This document shows, in pieces, positions 8,646-21,727 of a stretch of DNA of 61,238 bases. A program made the translations under genes and the position numbers. The first letter of the stretch is position 1, and every line of letters starts with the position of its first letter. Source of the DNA: Corynebacterium sp. Marseille-P4321 (GTDB taxonomy: Bacteria > Actinomycetota > Actinomycetes > Mycobacteriales > Mycobacteriaceae); contig NZ_CAHJXO010000004.1 of the NCBI RefSeq assembly GCF_903645305.1, forward strand, positions 1-61,238, given 5' to 3'. The notes under the pieces are model-generated. The model saw only the letters and a list, made by a program, of their open reading frames with translations, ran no database searches and had not been told where the DNA came from.

Positions 8646-9563
8646 ATGCGCGACCCAAACTCGTACCGGAAGCACTCCGGAAACACCGCATACCTGCGCA
8701 CGCTGCCGGACTTCTCCGACCTGTCCGCCCGCGGGCTCGCGCTCGACCTGCTGGAGAAGATCCCGGCGGGCGAGGACCTCACGCTGCTCGCAGTGGGGCG
8801 CGTGCAGTCGCTGCCCGCCGTCATGGCGGTCACGGATGCGAGCATGCTGCTTGCGGTGCCGCAGGGCTTGGGTTCCGGGGTGCACGTCTACCAGCTCGAT
8901 GCGCACCCGTTCGAGCTGGAGAAGTCCGGCATCCTCAAGCGCGCCACGTTCGACCCGTCGGGCGAGGCGTTCATGTTCGACTTCAAGTCTGAGCGGGACT
9001 TCAAGACGTTCCTCGACCTGACCGGGAGTGAGCCGGTGGGGGAGGTTGACGTCGATAAGCAAAATGCCCCTCGCCCCACCAAGGATTCCCGCGAGCGCGA
9101 AATCCTCGATGTGATCAACCAAGATTCCGTGCCCGCGAACTTCGCGGCGCCGGTGCGCTACGCGGCGTCGAAGATTAAGGACGATGAGACGATCATCGCC
9201 GCCGCCACCGCGAAATACCACGAGCCGTGCGTGCTTGTGCTGACGAACAAGGGCATCCGCATCGTGGAGCGCGAGGGCACCACGCACCGCCTTTCGCTGG
9301 AGATCCGCTACGAGGCGATCGACCGCGTGGACAAGGTCAGCGGCAACAGCCTGCGCATTTGGCAGGGCTCGAGGCACACAATGCTTAACGACGTCAACGA
9401 CGCCGACCTGGTACGAAACGCCATCGAGCGGATGCGCACCACCCCGCCGGCGCCTGCCGCCGGCTCTGTGGGTGAGCTGGCGAAGCTGGCCGAGCTCTAC
9501 TCCGCGGGCTTCCTCACCGCCGAGGAGTTCGCGGCGGCGAAGCGCAACATTCTGAATATGTAG
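8646..9563 (+). CDS. PH-like domain protein with C-terminal SHOCT motif
   Basis: The 305-residue cytoplasmic protein has two segments that look like bacterial PH domains (about 35-125, and 165-255 with CVLVLTNKGIRIVE). A SHOCT motif ends it (about 275-303, LAELYSAGFLTAEEFAAAK). SHOCT modules are often found in proteins that oligomerise or contact membranes; the exact role is unknown. AGGGAG lies 8 bases before the ATG. One GTCGATAAGC decamer (9051) lies in the linker between the two domains and encodes VDKQ. Confidence 0.7.
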   Translation: MRDPNSYRKHSGNTAYLRTLPDFSDLSARGLALDLLEKIPAGEDLTLLAVGRVQSLPAVMAVTDASMLLAVPQGLGSGVHVYQLDAHPFELEKSGILKRATFDPSGEAFMFDFKSERDFKTFLDLTGSEPVGEVDVDKQNAPRPTKDSREREILDVINQDSVPANFAAPVRYAASKIKDDETIIAAATAKYHEPCVLVLTNKGIRIVEREGTTHRLSLEIRYEAIDRVDKVSGNSLRIWQGSRHTMLNDVNDADLVRNAIERMRTTPPAPAAGSVGELAKLAELYSAGFLTAEEFAAAKRNILNM

Positions 9564-9586
9564 GTCACGCTCTAAGCTTGGTAGCC

Positions 9587-10048
9587 ATGAGTCCGTTTGC
9601 AACCATGAGCACCCTGAACATCGTCTTCGGCATCCTGTTCGCGGTGGCCGCGCTTGTGCTGGTCATCCCCGGCGCGATGGCCACCGCCGGAAAGCTGCCG
9701 GGCAACAAGTTCATCGGCCTGCACACCCCGGCGGTGCGCAAGAACGAGTCGGTGTGGGTGCAGGCCCACAAGGTGGCCGGGCCGTTTTTCATCCTCGCAG
9801 GCGTGGCGCTGGCGTTCGGCGCGGCGTTCGCGTTCATCGCGTCCGGCTGGGTGTGGCTGTTCCCGGTGGTTGCCGTCGTCGCCGCCGTGGTGGCGCTTTC
9901 CCTGGCGGGCAACTTCGGCGCCCGCGCCGCAGTGATGGTGGAGCGCGCCCAGGAGGAGGTTAGCGCGGAGGCACCCGCGGAGCCGAAGCCGGAAGTGAAC
10001 TTGGACGCTTTGCGACGAGCCGCTGGCCGCGCCGACGAGCAAAAATAA
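9587..10048 (+). CDS. SdpI family membrane protein
   Basis: A protein of about 153 residues with three hydrophobic segments. It has the SdpI/YhfL signature between the first two: LPGNKFIGLHTP followed by RKNESVWVQAH. The charged C-terminal tail is probably cytoplasmic. SdpI in Bacillus gives immunity to the SDP toxin, but in actinobacteria the family is common without the toxin and its role is open. Possible starts are 9587 and 9605; neither has a strong ribosome binding site. The trp promoter begins only a few bases after its stop. Confidence 0.7.
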   Translation: MSPFATMSTLNIVFGILFAVAALVLVIPGAMATAGKLPGNKFIGLHTPAVRKNESVWVQAHKVAGPFFILAGVALAFGAAFAFIASGWVWLFPVVAVVAAVVALSLAGNFGARAAVMVERAQEEVSAEAPAEPKPEVNLDALRRAAGRADEQK

Positions 10049-12394
<2,346 letters not shown>

Positions 12395-12402
<8 letters not shown>

Positions 12403-13417
12403 CGAATCTTCCCTGGATACCTTCCGCTCATTCATCAACACGCAAGCGCCGAACCTAGAGCAGGCGGTGGAGGCGTTCACCCCGCTGACGGTTGGCGATT
12501 ACGACGACGTGCACATCGCGGCACTCTTGGCCACCATCCGCACCCGCGGCGAGACCTTCGAAGATATCGCGGGCGCCGCGCAGGCGTTCCTCGCGGCCGG
12601 CCGCCCGTTCCCGGTAACTGGCGAGGGCCTGATGGACACCGCGGGCACCGGCGGCGACGGCGCGAACACGATCAACATCACCACCGCGGCGTCCCTGGTC
12701 GCTGCGGCCGGCGGAGTGAAGATGATTAAGTGCGGCAACCGCTCCGTGTCGTCGAAATCCGGCTCCGCGGACGTGCTGGAGGCGCTGAACATCCCGCTCG
12801 ATCTGGATCCGGAGCGCGCCGTGCGCCAGTTCGAGCACTCCAACTTCACGTTCCTGTTCGCCCCGGCGTACAACCCGGCGATCGCGTTCGTGCAGCCGGT
12901 GCGAAAGGCGCTGGGCGTGCCGACGCTGTTCAATACGATGGGCCCGCTGCTTTCGCCTGCGCGCCCGGAGTTCCAGGTGATGGGCATCGCGAACCCGGCG
13001 CAGGGCCAGATGATCGCGGAAACCATGCGTGAGCTGGGGCGTAGCCGCGCGCTGGTGGTGCACGGTGCTGGCACCGACGAGATCGCGGTGCACGGCGAGA
13101 CCCTGGTGTGGGAGCTGCGCGACGGCGAGATCACGCACTACACCGTCACCCCGGAGGAGCTCGGTGTCGGCCGCCACTCGCTCGAGGACCTGCGCGGCGG
13201 CGACGGCGAGGAGAACGCCGCGGCGATGCGCGCGACGTTCGCGGGGGAGGGGCCGCAGGCGCACTTCGACGCCATCGCCGCATCTGCGGGCGCGATGTTC
13301 TACCTCTACGGCGAGGAGTCGCTCGCGGCGGGCGTGGAGCGCGCGAAGCAGTTGCTTATCGACGGCTCCGTGCACACCTGGCTCAAGCAGCACGAGGAGA
13401 GCGATTACAGTGCCTAA
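12395..13417 (+). CDS. trpD: Anthranilate phosphoribosyltransferase
   Basis: TrpD (340 residues) joins anthranilate to PRPP. The PRPP-binding DTAGTGGDGANTINIT and the KCGNRSVSSKSGSADVLEAL block are intact. It overlaps its neighbours by 8 bases on both sides, which indicates tight translational coupling in the trp operon. A GTCGATAAGC decamer lies near its 3' end (13354-13363, minus orientation), where it encodes LLIDG. Confidence 0.96.
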
Positions 13418-14804
13418 ACTTCCAACTGTGCTGGAGGGGATCGTCGAGGGACGAAAACGTCACGTTGACGAAATTCGACAACGCGTGGCCCACGCGGATT
13501 TCGACACGTTACCTAAATCGAATCGGTCGCTGTACGACTCTCTGCGCGCGCCCGGCACCGGTTTCATCATGGAGTGCAAGTCCTACTCGCCCTCGCTCGG
13601 CCTGATCCGCGACCACTACGAGCCGGGTTCAATCGCGAGTGTGTACTCCCGCTACGCCGCGGGCATCTCGGTGCTGTGCGAGCCGGACCGCTTCGGGGGA
13701 GACTACGACCACCTGGCCACCGTCGCCGCCGTGACCCACCTGCCGGTGCTGTGCAAGGACTTCATCATCGACGAGGTTCAGGTCTACGCCGCCCGCTACT
13801 TCGGCGCGGATGCCGTCCTGCTCATGCTTTCCGTCTTGAGCGACGAGGAGTATGCGCACCTCTCAGCACTCGCCGACACGTTGGGCATGGACGTGCTCAC
13901 CGAGGTGATCGACGAAGAGGAGGCGGAGCGCGCGGTGAAACTCGGCGCGAAGATCTTCGGCGTGAACCACCGCAATCTGCACGACCTCTCCATCGACCTC
14001 ACCCGCTCCGCCAAACTAGCGCGCCTCGCGCCGAAGGACGCGGTGGTGGTCTCGGAGTCCGGCATCCGCGACGTGCAGACGGTGCGCGAGCTCGGCGGCC
14101 ACTCGGACGCCTTCCTGGTCGGCTCGCAGCTCACGGGCCAGCCGGACATCGACCTGGCTTGCCGCATGCTGGTTTACGGGCCGAACAAGGTGTGTGGTCT
14201 CACCTCCGTGAGCGCAGCCCAAGCGGCGAAGGCGTGCGGCGCGGTGTACGGCGGCCTTATCTTCGAGGAGGCGAGCCCGCGCAATGTTTCACGTGAAACA
14301 TCGGCAGACATCATCGCCCACGAGCCGGGCCTGCGCTACGTCGCGGTCTCGCGTCGCACCGCGGGCTACGGGGAGCTCCTGCAGAAGGGCGTCCACGCGG
14401 TGCAGGTGCACGCCCCGTACCAGGGCAGCCTGGACGCGGAGCGCGAGCTCATCGAGCGGGTGCGCGGCGAGGTGGGGGAGCGCGCCGAGGTGTGGCGTGC
14501 AGTCTCCATGACTGCCCCGGAAGGCCCTGAGGTGGCGGTTGGGGTAGCGGAGCTCGTCGATAAGCTTGTGCTCGATGCGAACGACGGCGGCTCCGGCGAA
14601 CAGTTCGACTGGACCCGCATCCCCGACGACGTGAAAACCAAGTCGCTTCTCGCCGGCGGAATCGGGCCCGACAACGTGGCCGGCGCCCTTGCCACCGGAT
14701 GCGCCGGGGTGGACCTGAACTCCGGCGTGGAGCACGACGGGCGCAAAGACGCGGGCAAACTCCGCGCGGCATTCGACACCATTGGCAACTACCACTTCGA
14801 CTAA
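13410..14804 (+). CDS. trpCF: Bifunctional indole-3-glycerol phosphate synthase / phosphoribosylanthranilate isomerase
   Basis: The 464-residue protein fuses TrpC (about 1-255, with MECKSYSPSLG and VSESGI) and TrpF (about 256-464, with KVCGLTS and LAGGIGPDN). This is the corynebacterial arrangement; most other actinobacteria split these activities or use PriA. The GTG at 13410 overlaps trpD by 8 bases; the frame stays open further upstream but overlaps trpD completely there. An exact parS site (14285-14300) is embedded in the TrpF half, encoding NVSRETS. Confidence 0.96.
   Translation: MPKLPTVLEGIVEGRKRHVDEIRQRVAHADFDTLPKSNRSLYDSLRAPGTGFIMECKSYSPSLGLIRDHYEPGSIASVYSRYAAGISVLCEPDRFGGDYDHLATVAAVTHLPVLCKDFIIDEVQVYAARYFGADAVLLMLSVLSDEEYAHLSALADTLGMDVLTEVIDEEEAERAVKLGAKIFGVNHRNLHDLSIDLTRSAKLARLAPKDAVVVSESGIRDVQTVRELGGHSDAFLVGSQLTGQPDIDLACRMLVYGPNKVCGLTSVSAAQAAKACGAVYGGLIFEEASPRNVSRETSADIIAHEPGLRYVAVSRRTAGYGELLQKGVHAVQVHAPYQGSLDAERELIERVRGEVGERAEVWRAVSMTAPEGPEVAVGVAELVDKLVLDANDGGSGEQFDWTRIPDDVKTKSLLAGGIGPDNVAGALATGCAGVDLNSGVEHDGRKDAGKLRAAFDTIGNYHFD
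14285..14300. promoter_or_regulatory. parS site (exact) inside trpCF
   Basis: TGTTTCACGTGAAACA within the isomerase half of trpCF, read as codons for VSRETS. About 25 kb left of dnaA. Confidence 0.9.
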
Positions 14805-14813
14805 GGACACCCC

Positions 14814-16030
<1,217 letters not shown>

Positions 16031-16034
<4 letters not shown>

Positions 16035-16867
16035 GCCGCTACGAATCGACATTTAGCCGTCTTGCTGAGCGCGGTGAGGGAGCCTTCGTCCCGTTTTTGA
16101 TGCTGGGCGACCCGAACCCGGACGCCATCCTTGAGATCGTCGACGCCGTGGTCGAGGGCGGGGCAGACGCCCTCGAGCTCGGTGTCCCGTTCTCCGACCC
16201 GGTCGCCGACGGCCCGACCATCCAGGCGGCGCACATCCGCGCGCTGGATTCCGGCGCCACGGTGGAGCGCTCCCTTGAGCAGCTCCGCACGATCCGGGAG
16301 CGCTACCCGGACCTGCCGATCGGCATGCTCATCTACGCCAACGTCGCCTACGTGCGCGGGCTCGAGCGCTTCTACACAGAGTTCGCCGAGGCCGGCGCCG
16401 ATAGCATTTTGCTTCCCGACGTCCCCGTGCGCGAGGGCGGCCCCTTCTCCGAAGCAGCGACCGCGGCGGGCATCGACCCGATTTACATCGCCCCGGCGAA
16501 GGCGCGTGCGGAGGTGCTCGAGGGCGTCGCTAAGCACTCGCGCGGCTACATCTACGCAATCTCGCGCGACGGCGTCACTGGCGGGGAGCGCGAGGCCTCC
16601 GTCGACGGCCTGCGCCAGGTTGTGGATAACGTCAACTCCTACGGCGGCGCTCCGGTGCTCCTCGGCTTCGGTATCTCCTCGCCCCAGCACGTGCGTGACG
16701 CGATCGCGGCCGGTGCGACGGGCGCGATCACCGGCTCGGCGATTACGAAGATCATCGAGCGCTACACCACCGGCGAGCACCCGAACCCGCGTACGGTGAC
16801 GGATATGGATTCGTTGAAAGCCGAACTCACCGCCTTCGTCCGCGACATGAAGGAGGCCACCCGATGA
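16031..16867 (+). CDS. trpA: Tryptophan synthase alpha chain
   Basis: TrpA (278 residues) cleaves indole-3-glycerol phosphate and channels indole to TrpB. It has the catalytic glutamate and aspartate in [14 protein letters not shown], plus [10 protein letters not shown] and [10 protein letters not shown]. The ATG at 16031 overlaps the trpB stop. The gene overlaps the Rieske protein gene by 4 bases at its end. Confidence 0.96.
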
Positions 16868-17232
16868 CCTGCAACCGCCGCGTGTTCATGCTCGGCACCG
16901 CCACCACCTTCGCCGGGGCGTTCCTCGCCGCCTGCGGTGAACCACCGAGCGAGGACGTGGCCAAGACCGAGGTGCCCGTCGGTTCCGCCGTGATCCTGGA
17001 CCGTTTCATCATCGCGCAGCCCACAGCGGGGGAGTACGTTGCCTACTCGGCCACCTGCCCCCACCAGGGATCCAAAATTACGCAGGTGCTTGACGACGGC
17101 ACCGTCCGCTGCACCAACCACGGCTCCGTATTCGACATCGCCACCGGCGAAGCGATTTCCGGCCCCACCACCAACCCGCTCGTGGAGGCGACGCTGACCG
17201 AAAGCGGCGAGCAGCTCACCGTCGAAAGCTAG
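16864..17232 (+). CDS. Small Rieske [2Fe-2S] lipoprotein, Tat-type signal
   Basis: The 122-residue exported protein begins CNRRVFMLG, a twin-arginine-like start, and has a lipobox LAAC at about 22-25. The rest is a compact Rieske domain with CPHQG and CTNHGSVFD, providing the two Cys and two His ligands of the cluster. It would be a membrane-anchored electron carrier outside the cytoplasm. Its ATG overlaps the trpA stop (ATGA), so it belongs to the trp transcript. Any link with tryptophan synthesis is unclear. The Rieske call is firm; the partner is unknown. Confidence 0.85.
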   Translation: MTCNRRVFMLGTATTFAGAFLAACGEPPSEDVAKTEVPVGSAVILDRFIIAQPTAGEYVAYSATCPHQGSKITQVLDDGTVRCTNHGSVFDIATGEAISGPTTNPLVEATLTESGEQLTVES

Positions 17233-17248
17233 CCGTAGACTGGGCCGC

Positions 17249-18202
17249 ATGCCCAAGCTGAAAATCGACCCACTGCTCGTCGGCATTTTCGCCGCCGCGG
17301 TCCTGGCGTTTATCGTGCCGGCCCGCGGCGGCTTTGCTGATGGGTTCGACATCGCTGTAAAACTCGCCATCGCGGCCCTGTTCTTCCTCTATGGCGCGCG
17401 CCTTTCCACGCAGGAGGCGCTGCGCGGCCTGACGAACTGGCGCCTACACCTGGTCATCCTGGGGTTCACGTTCCTCGCGTACCCGCTCATCGGTCTCCTC
17501 GCGCGCCCCACCACCGCATTCATTTCTCCGGAGCTCTACCAGGGCCTGCTGTTTATGACGCTCGTGCCGTCGACCGTGCAGTCCTCCGTCGCGCTGACCG
17601 GTATCGCGCGCGGTAATGTTCCGGGCGCGGTGGTCGCGGCTTCGGTGTCGTCGCTAGTAGGCGTGCTTGTCACCCCGCTGCTCGTGATGCTGCTCATGGG
17701 CGCAGGCGACGGCGTGCAGATCGACGCGTCCGTCTTCGGCGACATCGCGCTGCAGCTCCTCCTGCCGTTCGTCCTCGGCCAGGTGGCACACAACCTCGCT
17801 CCAAAGGTGGCGGAGCTTGCCAAATCCAAGGCCACCAAGATCGTCGACCGCGGCTCCATCTGGATGGTGGTCTACGCCGCGTTTTCCAAGGGCGTCGTCT
17901 CCGGCGTGTGGTCGAACATCTCCGTGTGGGAGCTGGTGTTCCTCATCGTCTTCGCGCTTGTGCTCGTGGTGGCGATGCTCTGGCTCACCGGCGCCATCCC
18001 CCGCGCGCTCGGCTTCCCGCGGGAGGACACCGTCGCCGTGCAGATGTGCGGAACCCAGAAGTCCCTGGCCACCGGCCTGCCCATGGCTTCGGTGATCTTC
18101 GGCGGTGGAGCACTGGGCGTCATCATCATCCCGCTGATGATCTACCACATGGTCCAGCTCGTCGTCTGCTCCGCGTACGCCTCGCGCCTGGCCACTGAGT
18201 AG
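17249..18202 (+). CDS. SBF-like (bile acid:sodium symporter family, YfeH-type) transporter
   Basis: The 317-residue integral membrane protein has about ten hydrophobic segments. Its pattern (FFLYGARLS, LVPSTVQSSVALT, GTQKSLATGLPMA) matches the SBF-like/DUF4137 group related to bile-acid and arsenite transporters. The substrate in bacteria of this subgroup is unknown. It lies 16 bases after the Rieske gene and ends next to a parS site. Confidence 0.8.
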   Translation: MPKLKIDPLLVGIFAAAVLAFIVPARGGFADGFDIAVKLAIAALFFLYGARLSTQEALRGLTNWRLHLVILGFTFLAYPLIGLLARPTTAFISPELYQGLLFMTLVPSTVQSSVALTGIARGNVPGAVVAASVSSLVGVLVTPLLVMLLMGAGDGVQIDASVFGDIALQLLLPFVLGQVAHNLAPKVAELAKSKATKIVDRGSIWMVVYAAFSKGVVSGVWSNISVWELVFLIVFALVLVVAMLWLTGAIPRALGFPREDTVAVQMCGTQKSLATGLPMASVIFGGGALGVIIIPLMIYHMVQLVVCSAYASRLATE

Positions 18203-18203
18203 G

Positions 18204-18515
18204 GTGTTTCACGTGAAACATTTCATCCGCATCCATTACCAAGTGCCCGAACTCGGCGGCGAGCTGCTCAACATCGCCGAGCTCGAGGAGATCTCCACCC
18301 GCGAGTGCACCATGGTCCGCATGATCGAACTCGACCCCGCCGAGCGCATCACCGGCATCTACGTCGACGGCCACGTCATCGGCCAGGCCAACCCCCCGAT
18401 GGCCACGGTCCCGCACCCCGACACCTACGACGCCCTTGAGGGCATCACCGCCACCCGCCTCGCGGAGAGCGAGTTCGAGGCGCTTTGGGCAGAGGCCCAG
18501 GCAAAATTCATGTAG
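18204..18515 (+). CDS. Small conserved protein of unknown function starting in a parS site
   Basis: A 103-residue soluble protein with no recognised motif. A distant similarity to DUF6881-type domains is possible, but I cannot confirm it. The first GTG (18204) overlaps the parS site by reading it as MFHVKH; a second in-frame GTG lies at 18213. If either start is real, ParB bound at parS would sit on the translation start. It converges on azlD with only 10 bases between stop codons. Confidence 0.55.
   Translation: MFHVKHFIRIHYQVPELGGELLNIAELEEISTRECTMVRMIELDPAERITGIYVDGHVIGQANPPMATVPHPDTYDALEGITATRLAESEFEALWAEAQAKFM
18205..18220. promoter_or_regulatory. parS site (exact)
   Basis: TGTTTCACGTGAAACA between the SBF-like gene and the 103-residue protein, overlapping the start codons of the latter. 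Confidence 0.9.
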
Positions 18516-18525
18516 GGGAACGACC

Positions 18526-18864
18526 CTACAACACCACGTTCACCAAAACCATGTACAGCACGGTCCCGGTGAGAATCGACAGGTCAGCGCGCCCCCGCCA
18601 CCGGTGCACCAGCAAAGTCAGCACCAGCGAAACCAGCGCGGCGGCCATCCTGCGCCAGTCGCCCGCGTAACCGGACATCGAGTAGACCACCAGCACCGTC
18701 ATCACGCCGACGGGCATAAGCACCGCCAGGAAGTCGACCAGGGGGCTGCCTTTCAGCGTATTCAGGAACGCGAAGGGGAGTGCGCGCAGCATGAATGTCA
18801 CAAGGCCGGCAGGGATGAGGACCGCAAGCACCATGCCGAGGGGGACGCCTTCTGGAAGACCCAT
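18526..18864 (-). CDS. azlD: AzlD-type branched-chain amino acid exporter small subunit
   Basis: The 112-residue protein has three or four membrane helices and LRALPF near the start, as in BrnE/AzlD. It pairs with AzlC to export branched-chain amino acids, and methionine in Corynebacterium glutamicum. The ATG at 18864 lies two bases after the azlC stop; a GTG at 18882 would give a 16-base overlap. The lrp regulator gene that usually neighbours brnFE is not present here. Confidence 0.82.
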   Translation of the reverse strand: MGLPEGVPLGMVLAVLIPAGLVTFMLRALPFAFLNTLKGSPLVDFLAVLMPVGVMTVLVVYSMSGYAGDWRRMAAALVSLVLTLLVHRWRGRADLSILTGTVLYMVLVNVVL

Positions 18865-18866
18865 GG

Positions 18867-19577
18867 TTACTTCGCCTTCCACGTGAGGGCGTCGTCAAGC
18901 TTTGGAGCCCAGAAACGCGCGACGATGATGCCGAAGTACGCCACCAGCGCCACGATCACCATCTGCGCCGGGAACAGCACGGCCGCGACGATCGCGATGC
19001 CACCTGCGAGCAGCGGGCCGGAGAAGTCCGGGTTCGCGCGGAATGCATCGAAGGCGAGGACCGCGAAGAGCGCGACGAGCGCGAAGTCCATGCCCTCTAG
19101 CTCGGGCGGGATAATCTGGCCCACGAGCGCTCCCACGATGCCGGAGAGCACCCACGAGAGCTGGATGAATCCCTCGATGGTCAGCACCCGCGCGCCCGTC
19201 ACGGGCCCTTTGATGGTGGAGGCGACGGCGTAGGCCTCGTCGGTCAGCGCGTACGTGCTGTACACCTTCGGCACGACGCCGCGCACCACGTGGCGCGGGA
19301 AGGTCAGCCCGTAGAAAATGTGCCGAAAATTCACCATGAACGCCGTCACCGCGGACGCAAACGGGCCGACGCCGGTGAGCATCATCTCGATGGTGAGGAA
19401 CTCCATCGAGCCGGCGAGAATCACCGTCGACACGATCGGCGTCCACCACCAGGCGAAACCGGCTTGCGTCATGAGCAGGCCGAACGCGAGCCCAAGCGGG
19501 ACGAGCCCGACGGCGACCACCCAGGAATCCCGGAGCCCCAGCCGCACTCCTTGCGATGTTTCACGTGAAACGGCCAC
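18867..19577 (-). CDS. azlC: AzlC-type branched-chain amino acid exporter large subunit
   Basis: The 236-residue membrane protein carries the AzlC/BrnF signature VPLGLAFGLL, AGSMEFL, NFRHIFYGL and ALTDEAYAV. Its GTG start overlaps the yqgE stop by one base, and its N-terminal residues VSRETS come from a parS-like site. The four minus-strand genes pcnA-yqgE-azlC-azlD are tightly packed and probably one transcript. Confidence 0.85.
   Translation of the reverse strand: MAVSRETSQGVRLGLRDSWVVAVGLVPLGLAFGLLMTQAGFAWWWTPIVSTVILAGSMEFLTIEMMLTGVGPFASAVTAFMVNFRHIFYGLTFPRHVVRGVVPKVYSTYALTDEAYAVASTIKGPVTGARVLTIEGFIQLSWVLSGIVGALVGQIIPPELEGMDFALVALFAVLAFDAFRANPDFSGPLLAGGIAIVAAVLFPAQMVIVALVAYFGIIVARFWAPKLDDALTWKAK
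19557..19572. promoter_or_regulatory. parS-like site (15 of 16)
   Basis: TGTTTCACGTGAAACG, one outer base off consensus, at the 5' end of azlC. Confidence 0.75.
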
Positions 19578-20185
19578 TAATTGTCCTCAACATCCGCGGG
19601 GAAGGTGGCGAAGAGGGGCAGGGGCATTGCTTGACGACGCATCACGTCCCCCCACAAATCCGCCCCCGCCGGAGCCACCACGTCCGAAGGCAGCGCGGGT
19701 GCGACGAACCAGTCGCCGCGCGCGATCTCGTCGTCAAGCTGCCCCGGCTCCCACTGCGCGTAACCGCCGAAGATGCGCATGCCCTCCAGCTCGCCGGCTA
19801 CCTCCGAGGGGTGTGCCTGGAGGTTCACCAACACGAGGCGGTTGGCCAGGCGCGTGAAGTTCGGGTGACCCTCGAGCTCCACGTGGGTACCGGTCACTCC
19901 GAGACCCACCGCCGATTCCGGGCTCACCGGCCCGCCGATGTGCAGCGCCTGCGGTTTCGCGGCGAGCTCCGCCCACTCGGGAATGATGTTGGCCAACGCC
20001 ACCTCGGAACGCTTGTTCAGCACTACGCCCAGGGTGTGGTCGTGGTCGTGCTCAATGACCAGCACCACGGTCCGCGCAAAGTCGGGGGAGTACATACCGG
20101 GCGCGGCGACGAGCAGCATCCCGGGTTCCGGCTCCACCCGCTCGAGGGCGTTGAAGAGCCGATCCGCGTAGAAGTACTCAGGCAT
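19577..20185 (-). CDS. YqgE/AlgH family protein (DUF179)
   Basis: A soluble protein of 202 residues with the family features PGMLLVAAPGM, VLNKRSEV and HIGGPVS near the front and FGGYAQWEPGQLDDEI in the second half. The biochemical role of the family is not settled. I placed the start at the ATG at 20185 because AGGAGG sits 6 bases upstream; this overlaps pcnA by 8 bases. Confidence 0.85.
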   Translation of the reverse strand: MPEYFYADRLFNALERVEPEPGMLLVAAPGMYSPDFARTVVLVIEHDHDHTLGVVLNKRSEVALANIIPEWAELAAKPQALHIGGPVSPESAVGLGVTGTHVELEGHPNFTRLANRLVLVNLQAHPSEVAGELEGMRIFGGYAQWEPGQLDDEIARGDWFVAPALPSDVVAPAGADLWGDVMRRQAMPLPLFATFPADVEDN

Positions 20186-21713
20186 TGTCACCCTCCTGTT
20201 GCTGTTGCCCTTGCTGTTCAGCCCACCACGCCTGCAGCTGCGCGACGGCTTCGTCGTGGTCCAACTCGCCGCGCTCCAAGCGCAGCTCCTTCATATACTT
20301 CCAGGCCTTGCCCACCTCAGGGCCCGGTTTCAAGTCCAGGATGCGCATGATCTCGTTGCCGTCCAAGTCCGGGCGCACCCGGGCGAGGTCTTCCTTCTCC
20401 GCGATCTCGGCGATACGTTCCTCAAGGTGGTCGTAGGTGCGCTGCAGGCGCGCGGCTTTCTTCGCGTTGCGCGTCGTCGAGTCGGCGCGCACCAGCTTGT
20501 GCAGCTTCGGCAGCAGGTCGCCAGCGTCGGTGACGTAACGGCGCACCGCGGAATCCGTCCACTGCCCCTCGCCGAACCCGTGGAAACGCATGTGCAGAAA
20601 CACGAGCTGGCCCACGTCCTGGATCACGTGCTTCGGGTACTTCAGCGCCTTCAGACGCTTGCGTGCCATCTTCGCCCCCACCACCTCGTGATGGTGGAAC
20701 GTCACCCCGCCGCCCTCCTTCGGCGCGCGGGTGGCCGGCTTGCCGATGTCGTGCAGCAGCGCCGCCCACCGCAACTTCAAATCCGGCCCCTCGTCCGGGT
20801 TCTCCAGCTCAGTGGCCTGGCGCAACACCGTCAGCGAGTGCGTGTACACATCCTTGTGCTGCATGTGTTCGTCGCGTTCCAGCTTGAGCGCCGGCACCTC
20901 CGGCAGGATGTACTCCGCCAGCCCGGTGCGCACCAGCAGGTCGATGCCCTCCCACGGCCGCGCGCCCAGCATGAGCTTGTCCAGCTCCGCCTGCACGCGC
21001 TCCTTCGTGATGCGCTCAATCTCGCCCGCCATCTCACGCATCGCGTCGAACACCCGCGGCGCCACCGTGAACCCAAGCTGGGAGACGAACCGGGCGGCGC
21101 GCAGCATGCGCAGCGGGTCGTCGCGGAACGACACTTCCGGCGCCTGTGGAGTATCCAGCCGCTGGTGCACCACGTCGTCCAACCCGTTTACGGGGTCGTG
21201 GAACTGCGGTGCCAATGAACCGTCGATAAGCAAAAGCTCCACTGCCATCGCGTTACAGGCGAAATCGCGCCGCACCAGGTCGCCCTCGAGCGTGTCGCCG
21301 AAGGTGACCTCGGGGTTTCGCGTGACGCCGTCGTAAAGATCGGCGCGGAACGTGGTGATTTCCACCGTCTCGCCGTGGCGGATCGCTGACACCGTGCCGA
21401 ACTCGATGCCGGTGTCCCACACCTTCTCGCCCCAGATTTCCAGGATTTCCTGAATCGTTTCGGGGCGCGCGGAGGTAGTGAAGTCGAGGTCGTGCACAGG
21501 CCGGCCGAGCATCGCGTCGCGCACCGAGCCACCCACGATGTGCAGCGATTCGCCGCGCTCAGCGAACAGTTCCGCAAGGGGAGTGAGCAGGGGCGCATGC
21601 TTATCGACGACACCCTGCGCCCGCACCATCAAACCCGCAGGCGCAAGCGGATCGTCCGGGTCCGGCAGATCGAACAGTGGGGGATACGTTTCGGGAGTTG
21701 TCACCCAGCTCAC
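20178..21713 (-). CDS. pcnA: CCA tRNA nucleotidyltransferase
   Basis: The 511-residue enzyme adds or repairs the 3' CCA of tRNAs. The nucleotidyltransferase motif GGSVRDAMLGRPVHDLDFTT is near residue 61, the RRDFACNAMA and RRDxR-like DPLRMLRAARF motifs follow, and an HD domain (LLHDIGKPATR) is in the second half. It ends in a Gln-rich tail. This gene neighbours murJ and Nudix genes in many actinobacteria. The start is a GTG; 21704 is an alternative. Confidence 0.93.
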   Translation of the reverse strand: MSWVTTPETYPPLFDLPDPDDPLAPAGLMVRAQGVVDKHAPLLTPLAELFAERGESLHIVGGSVRDAMLGRPVHDLDFTTSARPETIQEILEIWGEKVWDTGIEFGTVSAIRHGETVEITTFRADLYDGVTRNPEVTFGDTLEGDLVRRDFACNAMAVELLLIDGSLAPQFHDPVNGLDDVVHQRLDTPQAPEVSFRDDPLRMLRAARFVSQLGFTVAPRVFDAMREMAGEIERITKERVQAELDKLMLGARPWEGIDLLVRTGLAEYILPEVPALKLERDEHMQHKDVYTHSLTVLRQATELENPDEGPDLKLRWAALLHDIGKPATRAPKEGGGVTFHHHEVVGAKMARKRLKALKYPKHVIQDVGQLVFLHMRFHGFGEGQWTDSAVRRYVTDAGDLLPKLHKLVRADSTTRNAKKAARLQRTYDHLEERIAEIAEKEDLARVRPDLDGNEIMRILDLKPGPEVGKAWKYMKELRLERGELDHDEAVAQLQAWWAEQQGQQQQEGDNA

Positions 21714-21727
21714 GATACTCGGGTGCC

